Source of the DNA: Candidatus Lambdaproteobacteria bacterium | GTDB taxonomy: Bacteria; SAR324; JACQKK01 | Direction: 5' to 3' | DNA length: 47,942 nucleotides | Assembly: GCA_016204605.1 (NCBI GenBank) | Contig: JACQKK010000046.1 | Span: 1-47,942, forward strand | Shown here: positions 24,935 through 32,799 of the stretch, piece after piece | Numbering within the stretch: the stretch's first letter is position 1 | Layout of the letters: each line of letters starts with the position of its first letter | Position numbers and translations under genes: made by a program | Notes under the pieces: generated by a model | What the model was told of the DNA's origin: nothing | Seen by the model: only the letters and a program-made list of their open reading frames with translations | Databases searched by the model: none

Positions 24935-26122
24935 ATGCAAGACCTGGCCGCCCTGCCGCTTTCCCGCTTCAAGGTGCTGGACCTGACCCGCGCCCGTGCC
25001 GGGCCGACCTGTGTGCGCCAGCTCGTCGATTGGGGCGCCGAGGCGGTCAAGATCGAGATGCCGGGCGGTCGCGCCGGCGACGGGATGGGCGGTGCGCGCG
25101 ACGGGTTCGATTTCCAGAACCTGCACCGCAACAAGCAGGGCATCACCCTCAACCTGAAGTGCGACGAGGGGGTGGCGCTCTTCAAGCGCATGGTGGCCCA
25201 GGCGGATGTGGTCGTCGAGAACTACCGGCCCGACGTGAAGAAGCGGCTCGGGATCGATTACGAGTCGATCCAGGCCATCAACCCGCGCATCGTCTACGGC
25301 AGCATCTCGGGGTTCGGCCAGGACGGGCCATACAAGGATCGGCCGGGCGTCGACCAGATCGCCCAGGGCATCGGCGGGCTGATGTCCATCACCGGCCTGC
25401 CGGGCCAGGGGCCGGTGCGCGTGGGCATTCCCATCACCGACCTGTGCGCGGGCATCTTCCTCGCCCAGGGCATCCTGGTGGCGCTGCTCGACCGCGAGGT
25501 GACCGGCAAGGGCCGCTGGGTCACCACCTCGCTGCTGGAGTCCATGCTCTCGATGCTCGATTTCCAGGCGGCGCGCTGGCTGATCAAGGGCGAGGTGCCG
25601 CCCCAGGCCGGCAACAACCATCCGACCGCCATCCCCACCGGCGTGTTCAAGACCAGCGACGGCCACATCAACATCGCGGCCGGGGGCGGCGACATGTACC
25701 GCCGCCTCTGCAATGCCCTGGGCCTGGAGGCGCTGATCGAGGACGCACGGTTCAGGAACCAGGGGGCGCGCCAAAGGAACCGCGACGAGCTGAACGCGCT
25801 GATCGAGCAGGTCACCGTGCACAAGACCATGGCCGAGTGGATCCCGCTGCTCAACAAGGCGGGGGTGCCCTGTGGGCCGATCTACACCATCGACCGCACC
25901 TTTGCCGACGAGCAGGTGAGACATCTCGACATGGCCAAGCCGGTGCGCTCCGCCAGGCTCGGCGAGCTGAAGGTGGTGGGCCACCCCGTCAAGTTCGGCG
26001 ACGTGCGCAACGAGATCCGCCTCGCCGCGCCGGACCTGGCGCAGGACAACATGGCTTTCTACACGGGCCTGGGGTTCAGCCGGGAGCAGATCGCCGACAT
26101 GGAGCAACGCGGTATCATCTGA
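24935..26122 (+). CDS. CaiB/BaiF family CoA transferase
   Basis: A 395-residue class III CoA transferase moving CoA between carboxylic acids. It opens with the family signature FKVLDLTRARAGPTCVRQL and DWGAEAVKIE, then VVVENYRPDVKKRLGIDY and IVYGSISGFGQDGPY. The catalytic aspartate corresponds to that in GIPITDLCAG (Asp169 in formyl-CoA transferase). The C-terminal part contains AGVPCGPIYTIDRTFAD. ATG 24935 follows GAGGGA. It is 49 bases upstream of a second, unusual CoA-transferase gene and likely co-transcribed. Substrate unknown; oxalate, mesaconate or aryl acids are examples in the family. Confidence 0.93.
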   Translation: MQDLAALPLSRFKVLDLTRARAGPTCVRQLVDWGAEAVKIEMPGGRAGDGMGGARDGFDFQNLHRNKQGITLNLKCDEGVALFKRMVAQADVVVENYRPDVKKRLGIDYESIQAINPRIVYGSISGFGQDGPYKDRPGVDQIAQGIGGLMSITGLPGQGPVRVGIPITDLCAGIFLAQGILVALLDREVTGKGRWVTTSLLESMLSMLDFQAARWLIKGEVPPQAGNNHPTAIPTGVFKTSDGHINIAAGGGDMYRRLCNALGLEALIEDARFRNQGARQRNRDELNALIEQVTVHKTMAEWIPLLNKAGVPCGPIYTIDRTFADEQVRHLDMAKPVRSARLGELKVVGHPVKFGDVRNEIRLAAPDLAQDNMAFYTGLGFSREQIADMEQRGII

Positions 26123-26171
26123 TGCGGCCGGCGCGCTTCACGTCAACCGTCCAAGCAGGGAAGGGGACACC

Positions 26172-27560
26172 ATGCAGCCCAACGACGCACTGGCCGCGCT
26201 CTGGCGCCAAGCGGGCATGCCCGCGGCCTCCCTCTCGCACGTGCGGCTGACGGGCGCGGAGCCCGTGCTGCCCTCCTCCTTCGCCGTGGGCACCGCGGCG
26301 CAGACCAGCATCGCCGCTTCCGCCGCGGCCGCCGCGGAGCTGTGGCGCGTGCGCACGGGTCGCGCCCAGCAGGTGAGGGTGGCCATGCGCGACGCCGCCA
26401 TCGAGTTCCGCAGCGAGCGCTACCTGCGCGTGAACGGGGCGCCGCTGGGAGAGCACACGGACAAGATCCACGCGCTCTACCGCTGCGGCGACGGCCGCTG
26501 GGTGCGCATCCACGCCAACCTGCCCCACCACCGCGACGGGGTGCTGGCGCTGCTGGGCTGCGCGCACGACAAGGCCGCCGTGACCAAGGCCCTCGAAGGC
26601 TGGAAGGCCGAAGACCTCGAGACCGCCGCCTCGGAGCGCGGGCTGGTGGTGACGGCCATGCGCACCTTCGCGGAGTGGGACCGCCACCCGCAGGGCCAGG
26701 CGGCGGCCCGCCTGCCGGCGCTTTCCATCGAGCAGATCGGCGAGGCGCCGCCGCTGGCGCTGGGCCAGGGCCAGCGCCCGCTGAGCGGCCTGCGCGTGCT
26801 GGACCTGACCCGGATCATCGCCGGGCCGGTGTGCGGGCGCACCCTCGCGGCCCACGGGGCCGACGTGCTGCTGGTCACCGCCGCCCATCTGCCCTCGGTC
26901 GAGGTGCTGGTGATCGATTCCGGGCGCGGCAAGCTCACCACCCAGATCGACCTGCGCGAGCAGGCGGGACGGGCCGCGCTGGCGGGACTGGTGCAGGATG
27001 CGCACGTGTTCGTGCAGGGCTACCGGCCCGGCGGCCTGGGCGGGCGGGGCTTCTCGCCGGAGCAGGTGGCCACGCTGCGCCCCGGCATCGTCTACGTCAC
27101 GCTCTCGGCCTATGGCCACCTCGGCCCCTGGGCGGGCCGGCGCGGCTTCGATTCGCTGGTGCAGACCGCCAGCGGCTTCAACGCCGCCGAGGCCGAGGCC
27201 GCCGGCAGCGCGAAGCCCCTCGCCATGCCCTGCCAGACCCTCGACCACGGCTCGGGGTACCTGATGGCCTTCGGGGCGCTGGCCGCCCTGCACCGGCGGG
27301 CCACCATCGGGGGGAGCTGGCACGTTCGGGTCTCCCTCGCCGGCACGGGCACCTGGCTGCGTACCCTCGGCCGGGTGGCGAACGGCCTGGCCTGCCCCGA
27401 CCCGAAGTTCGCCGACGTGCAGGACCGGCTGGAGGAGTGCGAGTCCGGCTTCGGCAAGCTGACCGGCGTGCGCGAGGCGGCGGAGCTTTCCGAGACTCCG
27501 CCCCGCTGGGTGCTGCCCTCGGTGCCGCTCGGCACCCATCCGCCCCGCTGGCCCGCCTGA
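26172..27560 (+). CDS. CoA-transferase-related protein with swapped domain order
   Basis: A 462-residue CaiB/BaiF-related protein. Residues up to about 200 resemble the later part of a CoA transferase: HALYRCGDGRWVRIHANLP, then MRTFAEWDRHPQGQA. The classical N-terminal signature comes only afterwards, as GLRVLDLTRIIAGPVCGRTL, with AAHGADVLLV, GIVYVTLSAYGHLGPW and TLDHGSG, where the catalytic-type aspartate seems kept. So the order is C-terminal-like then N-terminal-like, as in a permutation or a truncated tandem. The full acidic linker and ENYRPG-type motif appear as VQGYRPGGLG. It may work alone or with the gene upstream. Confidence 0.8.
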   Translation: MQPNDALAALWRQAGMPAASLSHVRLTGAEPVLPSSFAVGTAAQTSIAASAAAAAELWRVRTGRAQQVRVAMRDAAIEFRSERYLRVNGAPLGEHTDKIHALYRCGDGRWVRIHANLPHHRDGVLALLGCAHDKAAVTKALEGWKAEDLETAASERGLVVTAMRTFAEWDRHPQGQAAARLPALSIEQIGEAPPLALGQGQRPLSGLRVLDLTRIIAGPVCGRTLAAHGADVLLVTAAHLPSVEVLVIDSGRGKLTTQIDLREQAGRAALAGLVQDAHVFVQGYRPGGLGGRGFSPEQVATLRPGIVYVTLSAYGHLGPWAGRRGFDSLVQTASGFNAAEAEAAGSAKPLAMPCQTLDHGSGYLMAFGALAALHRRATIGGSWHVRVSLAGTGTWLRTLGRVANGLACPDPKFADVQDRLEECESGFGKLTGVREAAELSETPPRWVLPSVPLGTHPPRWPA

Positions 27561-27660
27561 TGCCCGACCGGCGCCGGTCGGTCGTCGATCGGCGCCTGCG
27601 GGGGGATGGCGCTCCCGCCTCCATGGCGCCGTGGCAAGCTCCCCAATCGGCACCGATACG

Positions 27661-27810
27661 ATCCCTCCCCCTTGATGGGGGAGGTTAGGCGAGGGTGATC
27701 GCGAGACGGCCTCCCTCCCTCGCCTTCAGGAGAGGGAGGGTCGGGGCGGGTGAGGCCGCCGGCGGTCCCCACCCCGGCCCTCCCCCGCAAGGGGGGAGGG
27801 AGGTCGGCTC
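27661..27810. repeat. Cluster of GC-rich hairpins, dispersed-repeat family
   Basis: This 420-base gap between the CoA-transferase genes and hemJ has no gene. It holds three palindromes in a row: CCTCCCCC-TTGAT-GGGGGAGG at 27664-27684, CCTCCCTC...GAGAGGGAGGG, and CCCTCCCCC...GGGGGGAGGG. The string GGGTGAGGCCGCCGGC between the second and third is the same as the last bases of the window, tying it to the compound repeat family. Confidence 0.6.
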
Positions 27811-27980
27811 CGGAGCACGATCCCAAGCGAGGCGGAAGTGCCCAGGGGGCGGTCAGATTCTTCAAAGATGTCGTTGAAACAGGCCGATCGTTTTGAACGC
27901 GAATGCCATCGGCCAGCCTCGTCCCGGCGCCACCGCCGGCCCTTCCTCCCGCTCACCTTTCTCCTGCTGCGGAGACCCAG

Positions 27981-28448
27981 GTGCAAGGACTCCCCTACTG
28001 GCTGACCCTGTTCAAGTCCATCCACATCATGGCGGTGATCGCGTGGATGGCGGGGCTGCTCTACCTGTTCCGGCTGTATGTGTACCACCGCGCCGAGACC
28101 GAGACGGTGGTGATGGAGCGCTTCCGGGTGATGGAGCGGCGGCTCTGGCTGGCGATCACGGTGCCCGCCGCCTGGGTCACCGCGCTCACGGGGGGGGCCA
28201 TGATCGTGCTGCTGCCCTGCCACTACCTGAGCCAGGGCTGGTTCCAGGCCAAGCTCGCGGCGGTGGTGGTGCTGGTGGCGGTGCACCTGTATGCCGGCGT
28301 GTGGCGGCGCGGCTTCCTGGAGCCGCCCTTCCCCCTCTCGGAGCGGGCGTTCCGGGTGCTGAACGAGGTGCCCACCCTGCTGATGATCGCCATCGTGCTG
28401 CTGGTCGAGTTCCAGCCCGCCTGGTGGCGCTTCTCCTCCTGCCAGTGA
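27981..28448 (+). CDS. hemJ: Protoporphyrinogen oxidase HemJ (UPF0093/CopD family)
   Basis: A 155-residue membrane protein with four helices that oxidises protoporphyrinogen IX in heme biosynthesis. The N terminus reads TLFKSIHIMAVIAWMAGLLY with the conserved His15; later a conserved-type Lys and His appear in FQAKLAAVVVLVAVHLYAG. GTG 27981 follows GGAGA by five bases and gives the usual HemJ length. An ATG at 27903 would add 26 Pro/Ala-rich residues and is less likely. It is convergent with the luciferase-like gene. Confidence 0.88.
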   Translation: MQGLPYWLTLFKSIHIMAVIAWMAGLLYLFRLYVYHRAETETVVMERFRVMERRLWLAITVPAAWVTALTGGAMIVLLPCHYLSQGWFQAKLAAVVVLVAVHLYAGVWRRGFLEPPFPLSERAFRVLNEVPTLLMIAIVLLVEFQPAWWRFSSCQ

Positions 28449-28513
28449 GGCGCCGACCGCGGCTCGCCTGACCGACTACCCCCGGATTTGTGGAAGAGTC
28501 GCAGGACGCCCCT

Positions 28514-29548
28514 CTACGCCAGCGGCGTTGCCTTCACCTTGCGCAGGGCGGGCAGCAGCTCGTCGGAGATCATGCGCATGCAGTAGAGGGCGCTGGAGAT
28601 GGGCATGCCGTAGAAGTGGATGCGGAAGATGAAGTGGGTCACCCCGAGCTGCTCCCAGTAGGGGCGAAGCTGCGCGTAGCAGTCCTCGGGCGTGCCGATC
28701 ACGAACCGGTCCTTGACCAGCTCCTCGAAGGGCAGGTCCAGCCGCTCGTTCTCGGGCATCACGTCGTCCTGGCCCCAGCGCGCGTAGGTCTTGTACTTCT
28801 CTTCCAGGAATGGCCCCACCATCGCCATGGCCGTCTTGCGGTCCTTGGCGCAGAAGATCTCCTTGCGGCAGGGCACCTCTTTCGGCATGGGCAGCCCCAC
28901 CCGGCGCCGCTCGGCCTTGAAGAGCTCCATCTGGCGCGTGTTGGTCTCCAGCGTGGCGTGGGGGTTGATGTACCAGCAGTCGGCCATGCGCGCCGCGCGC
29001 TTGACGGCGTTGTCGGCGTTGGCGGCCATCCAGATCGGCGGATGCGGCTTCTGCACGGGACGCAGGTTCATGCGCACCTGGTCGAGCTTGCACACGTCGT
29101 TCTCGAACGTCACCGCCTCCTCCGTCCACAGCCGCTTGACGAGGGTGAGCGCCTCCTCGAAGCGCCGCACCCGCGTCCCTTTCGGCACCCGGAAGGCGTC
29201 GAACTCGACGTCGCGGTAGCCAAGGCCGATGCCGAACACGAAGTTGCCCTTGGCGAGGATGTCCAGGCTGGCCATGGTCTCGGCGACGTAGACCGGGTTG
29301 TGCAGGTTCAAGAGGAAGATCGCGACGCCGGTCGTCATCTCGCCCGATTCGCCGATCATCCGCGCCAGCAGCGGCACCTGCTGCATCTGCTGGATGGTGC
29401 CGTCGGAGAGGTAGTGCTGGGAGATCAGCGAGGAGTCCCAGCCCCGGTCGCGCGCCAGGCGCACCATCAGGAACTGCTCCTCGACCGCGGTGACCATGTC
29501 CTGGTCGATCGGAATCTGGTTGTTGGTGATGATGCCGATCTTGATCAT
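28514..29548 (-). CDS. Luciferase-like (LLM class) flavin-dependent oxidoreductase
   Basis: A 344-residue TIM-barrel monooxygenase/dehydrogenase that uses reduced FMN or F420. Family features: an N-terminal beta strand (IKIGIITNN), LARDRGWDSSLISQHYL, TGVAIFLLNLHNPVYVAE with FVFGIGLGYRDVEFDAF, and the mid-protein PVQKPHPPIWMAANADNAV. The C terminus has VIGTPEDCYAQL. It starts at 29548 after GAGGAG. No F420 genes are seen, so the cofactor is unresolved. Its immediate neighbour upstream on the same strand is metC, 100 bases away. Confidence 0.9.
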   Translation of the reverse strand: MIKIGIITNNQIPIDQDMVTAVEEQFLMVRLARDRGWDSSLISQHYLSDGTIQQMQQVPLLARMIGESGEMTTGVAIFLLNLHNPVYVAETMASLDILAKGNFVFGIGLGYRDVEFDAFRVPKGTRVRRFEEALTLVKRLWTEEAVTFENDVCKLDQVRMNLRPVQKPHPPIWMAANADNAVKRAARMADCWYINPHATLETNTRQMELFKAERRRVGLPMPKEVPCRKEIFCAKDRKTAMAMVGPFLEEKYKTYARWGQDDVMPENERLDLPFEELVKDRFVIGTPEDCYAQLRPYWEQLGVTHFIFRIHFYGMPISSALYCMRMISDELLPALRKVKATPLA

Positions 29549-29648
29549 GGCGGCTCCTCGGGTTGAGGGTGGCGGCCCCCCGGGCGGGGGCTCGTGTTGC
29601 GGGCGCGGGGCGATCTGTCGTGCGGGAGCGTGGGCTCCGCCCGTCGCC

Positions 29649-30818
29649 TCAGAGCGCGGCGTTCAGGCGCGCAAAGCCTTCTTCCAGGTCCGCCGTCAGA
29701 TCCTCGACGGCCTCCAGGCCGATGTTGAGGCGCAGGAGGGTGCCCGTCTCGGCCCAGGGGGTGGCGCTGCGGTTGTCCCGGGGGTCCGGGTTGGTGACGA
29801 GGCTCTCGAAGCCGCCCCAGCTCGCGCCGATCTTGAACCAGCGCAGGCCGTCCACCAGCGCGGCCACGGCGGGCAGGGAGGCCGTCTTCAGGATCACCCC
29901 GAACAGCCCGCAGGCGCCCCTGAAGTCCCGCCGCCAGAGCGCGTGGCCGGGGTCCTCGGGCAGGGCGGGGTGGATCACCCGCTGCACCTCGGGGCGCCGC
30001 TGGAGCCAGCGCGCGATCGTCAGGGCCGACCGCTCATGGTGGCGCAGGCGGATGTGCAGGGTGCGCAGGCCGCGCAGGGCGAGGGCGCAGACGTCGGGCG
30101 CCACGCAGTCGCCGAAGGCCGCCGTGCCGTCCTTGAGGGTGCGGAAGGTGGGCTCGTCCTTCGCCACGATCACCCCCAGCAGCAGGTCGCTGTGGCCCGC
30201 GATGTACTTGGTGCCGGCCTGGATCTCCACGTCCACGCCGTGGTCGAAGGCGCGGAAGTAGAGGGGCGTGGCCCAGGTGTTGTCCATCATCACCAGCGCG
30301 CCTCTCGCGTGGGTGGCCTGGGCGATGGCCGGCACGTCCTGCACCTCGAAGGTCTGCGAGCCGGGGGATTCCACGTAGACCACCCGCGTGTTCGCGCGGA
30401 TCAGCCCCGCGATCCGGCCGCCGATCGTGGGATCGTAGAAGGTGGTCTCGACCCCGAACCGGCTCAGCACCTGCCGGCAGAACGCGCGCGTGGGGCCGTA
30501 CACCGTATCGGCCACCAGGACATGGTCGCCCTGCCGGAGGAACGCCGTCAGCGCGAGCGAGATCGCGGAAAGGCCCGAGGAGGTCACCAGCGCCCGGTGG
30601 CCGCCCGAAAGCCCGGCCAGCGCCTCGGCCAGGGCGAAGGTGGTCGGCGTGCCGTGGATGCCGTAGGAGAAGCCGGTGTACTTGCGCGCGGCGCGGTTCG
30701 CGAACTCGGCCAGGGTCGGGTAGAGGATCGTCGACGCCCGGTAGAGCGGCGGGTTCACGATGCCGTGGTTGCGCTCGGGGTCGCGCCCCGCATGCACCAG
30801 CAGCGTGTCTTCTTTCAT
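29649..30818 (-). CDS. metC: Cystathionine beta-lyase-type PLP enzyme
   Basis: A 389-residue Cys/Met-metabolism PLP enzyme of the MetC branch, expected to convert cystathionine to homocysteine. It opens LLVHAGRDPERNHGIVNPPL, has the cofactor aspartate in MMDNTWATPL (Asp179) and the Schiff-base lysine in GTKYIAGHSD (Lys204). The C-terminal SWGGFESLV is characteristic of MetC. ATG 30818 follows GGGAGG. Other gamma-family members (MetB, methionine gamma-lyase) are less likely given the SWGGFESL and VNPPLYRAST motifs. Confidence 0.88.
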   Translation of the reverse strand: MKEDTLLVHAGRDPERNHGIVNPPLYRASTILYPTLAEFANRAARKYTGFSYGIHGTPTTFALAEALAGLSGGHRALVTSSGLSAISLALTAFLRQGDHVLVADTVYGPTRAFCRQVLSRFGVETTFYDPTIGGRIAGLIRANTRVVYVESPGSQTFEVQDVPAIAQATHARGALVMMDNTWATPLYFRAFDHGVDVEIQAGTKYIAGHSDLLLGVIVAKDEPTFRTLKDGTAAFGDCVAPDVCALALRGLRTLHIRLRHHERSALTIARWLQRRPEVQRVIHPALPEDPGHALWRRDFRGACGLFGVILKTASLPAVAALVDGLRWFKIGASWGGFESLVTNPDPRDNRSATPWAETGTLLRLNIGLEAVEDLTADLEEGFARLNAAL

Positions 30819-30959
30819 GCGCCTCCCGATTGCCGATGGGGGATGCCGGTGCGCGGCCGCCACCGGGGTGCCAGCACCATGGCACACCTCAGGGCGCGAA
30901 GTCACCAGCGCCGCGCCGTGGCGGTGCCTCAGTCTGCCGGCGTTGTGCGCGGCTCCCGG

Positions 30960-31022
30960 CATCCCCACCCCCGCCTTGGGCCACCGCTCCCCACCAAGGC
31001 GGGGCGGGGCAGGGGCGGGGAC
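30960..31022. repeat. GC-rich hairpin in the metC / helical-protein gap
   Basis: CCCCGCCTTG and CAAGGCGGGG are complementary arms about 16 bases apart, followed by GGGGCAGGGGCGGGGACG. It resembles the C-rich/G-rich design of the repeats after rpsA. The rest of this 476-base gap has no gene. Confidence 0.5.
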
Positions 31023-31150
31023 GCCGAGGGCGCCCGCAGGCGCGCCCACTCTCAAAAGGAGCCGACTCCACCGCACCCCCAGCTTCGACACGGCGCCAGC
31101 CACGGCGCAGCGCACTGCGGGGGATTTCCTCACAGTGTCGTTTTCCTCAC

Positions 31151-31179
31151 TTGCAAGTTTGGCGAATCTGCGGTTTGAT
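31151..31179 (+). promoter_or_regulatory. Possible sigma-70 promoter for the secreted-protein pair
   Basis: TTGCAA (31151-31156) and TTTGAT (31174-31179) each match the consensus at four of six bases with an ideal 17-base spacer, in a local AT-rich patch 115 bases before the start codon. Moderate pattern evidence only. Confidence 0.35.
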
Positions 31180-31294
31180 CGGCGATGCACTGAACGGGGG
31201 CCGATGGCTGGCCCGCCACGACGGGGTACGGCACGCAGCGCAGGAGACCCCGGCGGCCGGCAGCGCTTCTGCCGCTCAACCCGGGCGAGTTCCA

Positions 31295-32788
31295 ATGAAC
31301 CGCGCATCGCTGCTGGTCGGATTGGCTCTGACGGGGTTGGCCCTGTCGGCGCTCGCTCCCGCTCACGGGCAGACGCTGTACGCCACCCGCGATCAGTATC
31401 CGTCGATCGCCGACTACGACAGCTACCTGCGGGGCAACCTGCAGCAACTGTATTACCGGCAGGGGGGGCGCCGCGCTGCCGCCTACAAGCTGCTCGAGAC
31501 CTCGCTGCGCCAGCCGCTCCAGGATGGCGACGTGCGGTTCGCGCTCGAGATCATGGGCGATTACATCCTCGGCCTGGGCAGCCCCGCCGCGGAAAAGCCC
31601 GATGCCGATATCCAGGAGAAGTTGCTGGAGCTGATCGTCTCCGCCGCGCGCGACAGCGACGCCCCGCCTTCGCAGCGGGAGCTGGCCACCACGCAGCTCG
31701 CCCGCATCGCCGACACGACGCTCTCGCCCAAGAGCGACCTCGTCGCCGATAGCGTCAAGGCGCTCACCAAGCTCGCCGGCGACGACAGCAGGATCGTCTC
31801 CGCCGTGGCCCTGGTCGGGCTGGGCAACGTGGCCGCGCGAACGGGCAAGGACTGGGCGAATCTGGCCGATACGGCCGCCAAGGCCATCGCGGACCCGCTC
31901 GACAATTCCGACCCCGAGATGCGGCGCACCGCGTGGATCGTCGCGCTGGGCACGCTGGAGGCCGCCCCCCACCGCAATGACGCCACGGAGCGCATGTGGA
32001 AGCGGGTCAAGAACACGCTCGGCGATATCAAGAGCCCGGGCTTGCAGCGCGAGGTGGTGGCGCGCCTGAAGACGCTGATCGGCGCGCGGCGCGGCGGGGT
32101 GCTCGCCAAGGAGGCCAGCGCGACCCAATCCGAGCTCAACGATCTGGCGACCGCGCAGAACTCGGTCAAGGGCTCGCTGCAGGAGCTGCTCAACGACCTG
32201 GCCGGGGAGAGCAATCCCATCAAGTACGAGGCGATCCTGGCCCGGGTGGAAGCGGAAGCCAAGGCCAGCCGGCCGGCGCTGGCGAGCGTGCTGACCAGCC
32301 TCACGTCGCTGTTCGCCGCGCGCGATGCCTCGCCCTACAAGGTGCGCCGGGCCAGCGCCAGCCTGCGCACGCTGGCGCTCGACAGCGAATCGGCGCTGGT
32401 GTTTTACCGCAGCGCGTCGATCCTGCTCGGCGCGACGGCGCTGCTGCGCGAGCGGCCGATCGCGGCGATCCCGCTCGACGAGCTGGGGTCTCTGCTGGCC
32501 TCCACGGACCAGATCGTGCTGCTGGCCCCGATCCACGGGGAGATTCAGGCGCTGGCGGTCTCCGACCTGCCCTTCTGGCTCAAGCGCCGGCTGGTGAGCC
32601 TGCTGTTCGTCCAGGCCGGCGATTCGATCAACGGCGCCGTGCGCGCCGACGCGCTGGCCCGCCTCAGCTGGCTTGGGCGCGACAGCCAGAACTGGCCGCT
32701 GCGGATGGAGGTGCTGGTGCGCATGCGCCAGCTCGCCGAAGTCGCGCCCCACGCGGAAGTGAAGTCTATCGCCGCCCAGTGGAAGTGA
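31295..32788 (+). CDS. Secreted all-helical protein of unknown function
   Basis: A 497-residue protein with a clear signal peptide (LVGLALTGLALSALAPAHGQ; likely cut after AHG or GQ). The mature part is alanine/leucine-rich and predicted helical throughout, with HEAT/TPR-like stretches (VALVGLGNVAARTGKDW, RRTAWIVALGTLEAAPH) and a coiled-coil-like middle (ELNDLATAQNSVKGSLQELL). I know no matching family. Its stop is 11 bases before the start of the giant FecR-like gene, so the two form an operon and may act together in the envelope. Confidence 0.7.
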   Translation: MNRASLLVGLALTGLALSALAPAHGQTLYATRDQYPSIADYDSYLRGNLQQLYYRQGGRRAAAYKLLETSLRQPLQDGDVRFALEIMGDYILGLGSPAAEKPDADIQEKLLELIVSAARDSDAPPSQRELATTQLARIADTTLSPKSDLVADSVKALTKLAGDDSRIVSAVALVGLGNVAARTGKDWANLADTAAKAIADPLDNSDPEMRRTAWIVALGTLEAAPHRNDATERMWKRVKNTLGDIKSPGLQREVVARLKTLIGARRGGVLAKEASATQSELNDLATAQNSVKGSLQELLNDLAGESNPIKYEAILARVEAEAKASRPALASVLTSLTSLFAARDASPYKVRRASASLRTLALDSESALVFYRSASILLGATALLRERPIAAIPLDELGSLLASTDQIVLLAPIHGEIQALAVSDLPFWLKRRLVSLLFVQAGDSINGAVRADALARLSWLGRDSQNWPLRMEVLVRMRQLAEVAPHAEVKSIAAQWK

Positions 32789-32799
32789 GGGGAAACGTC

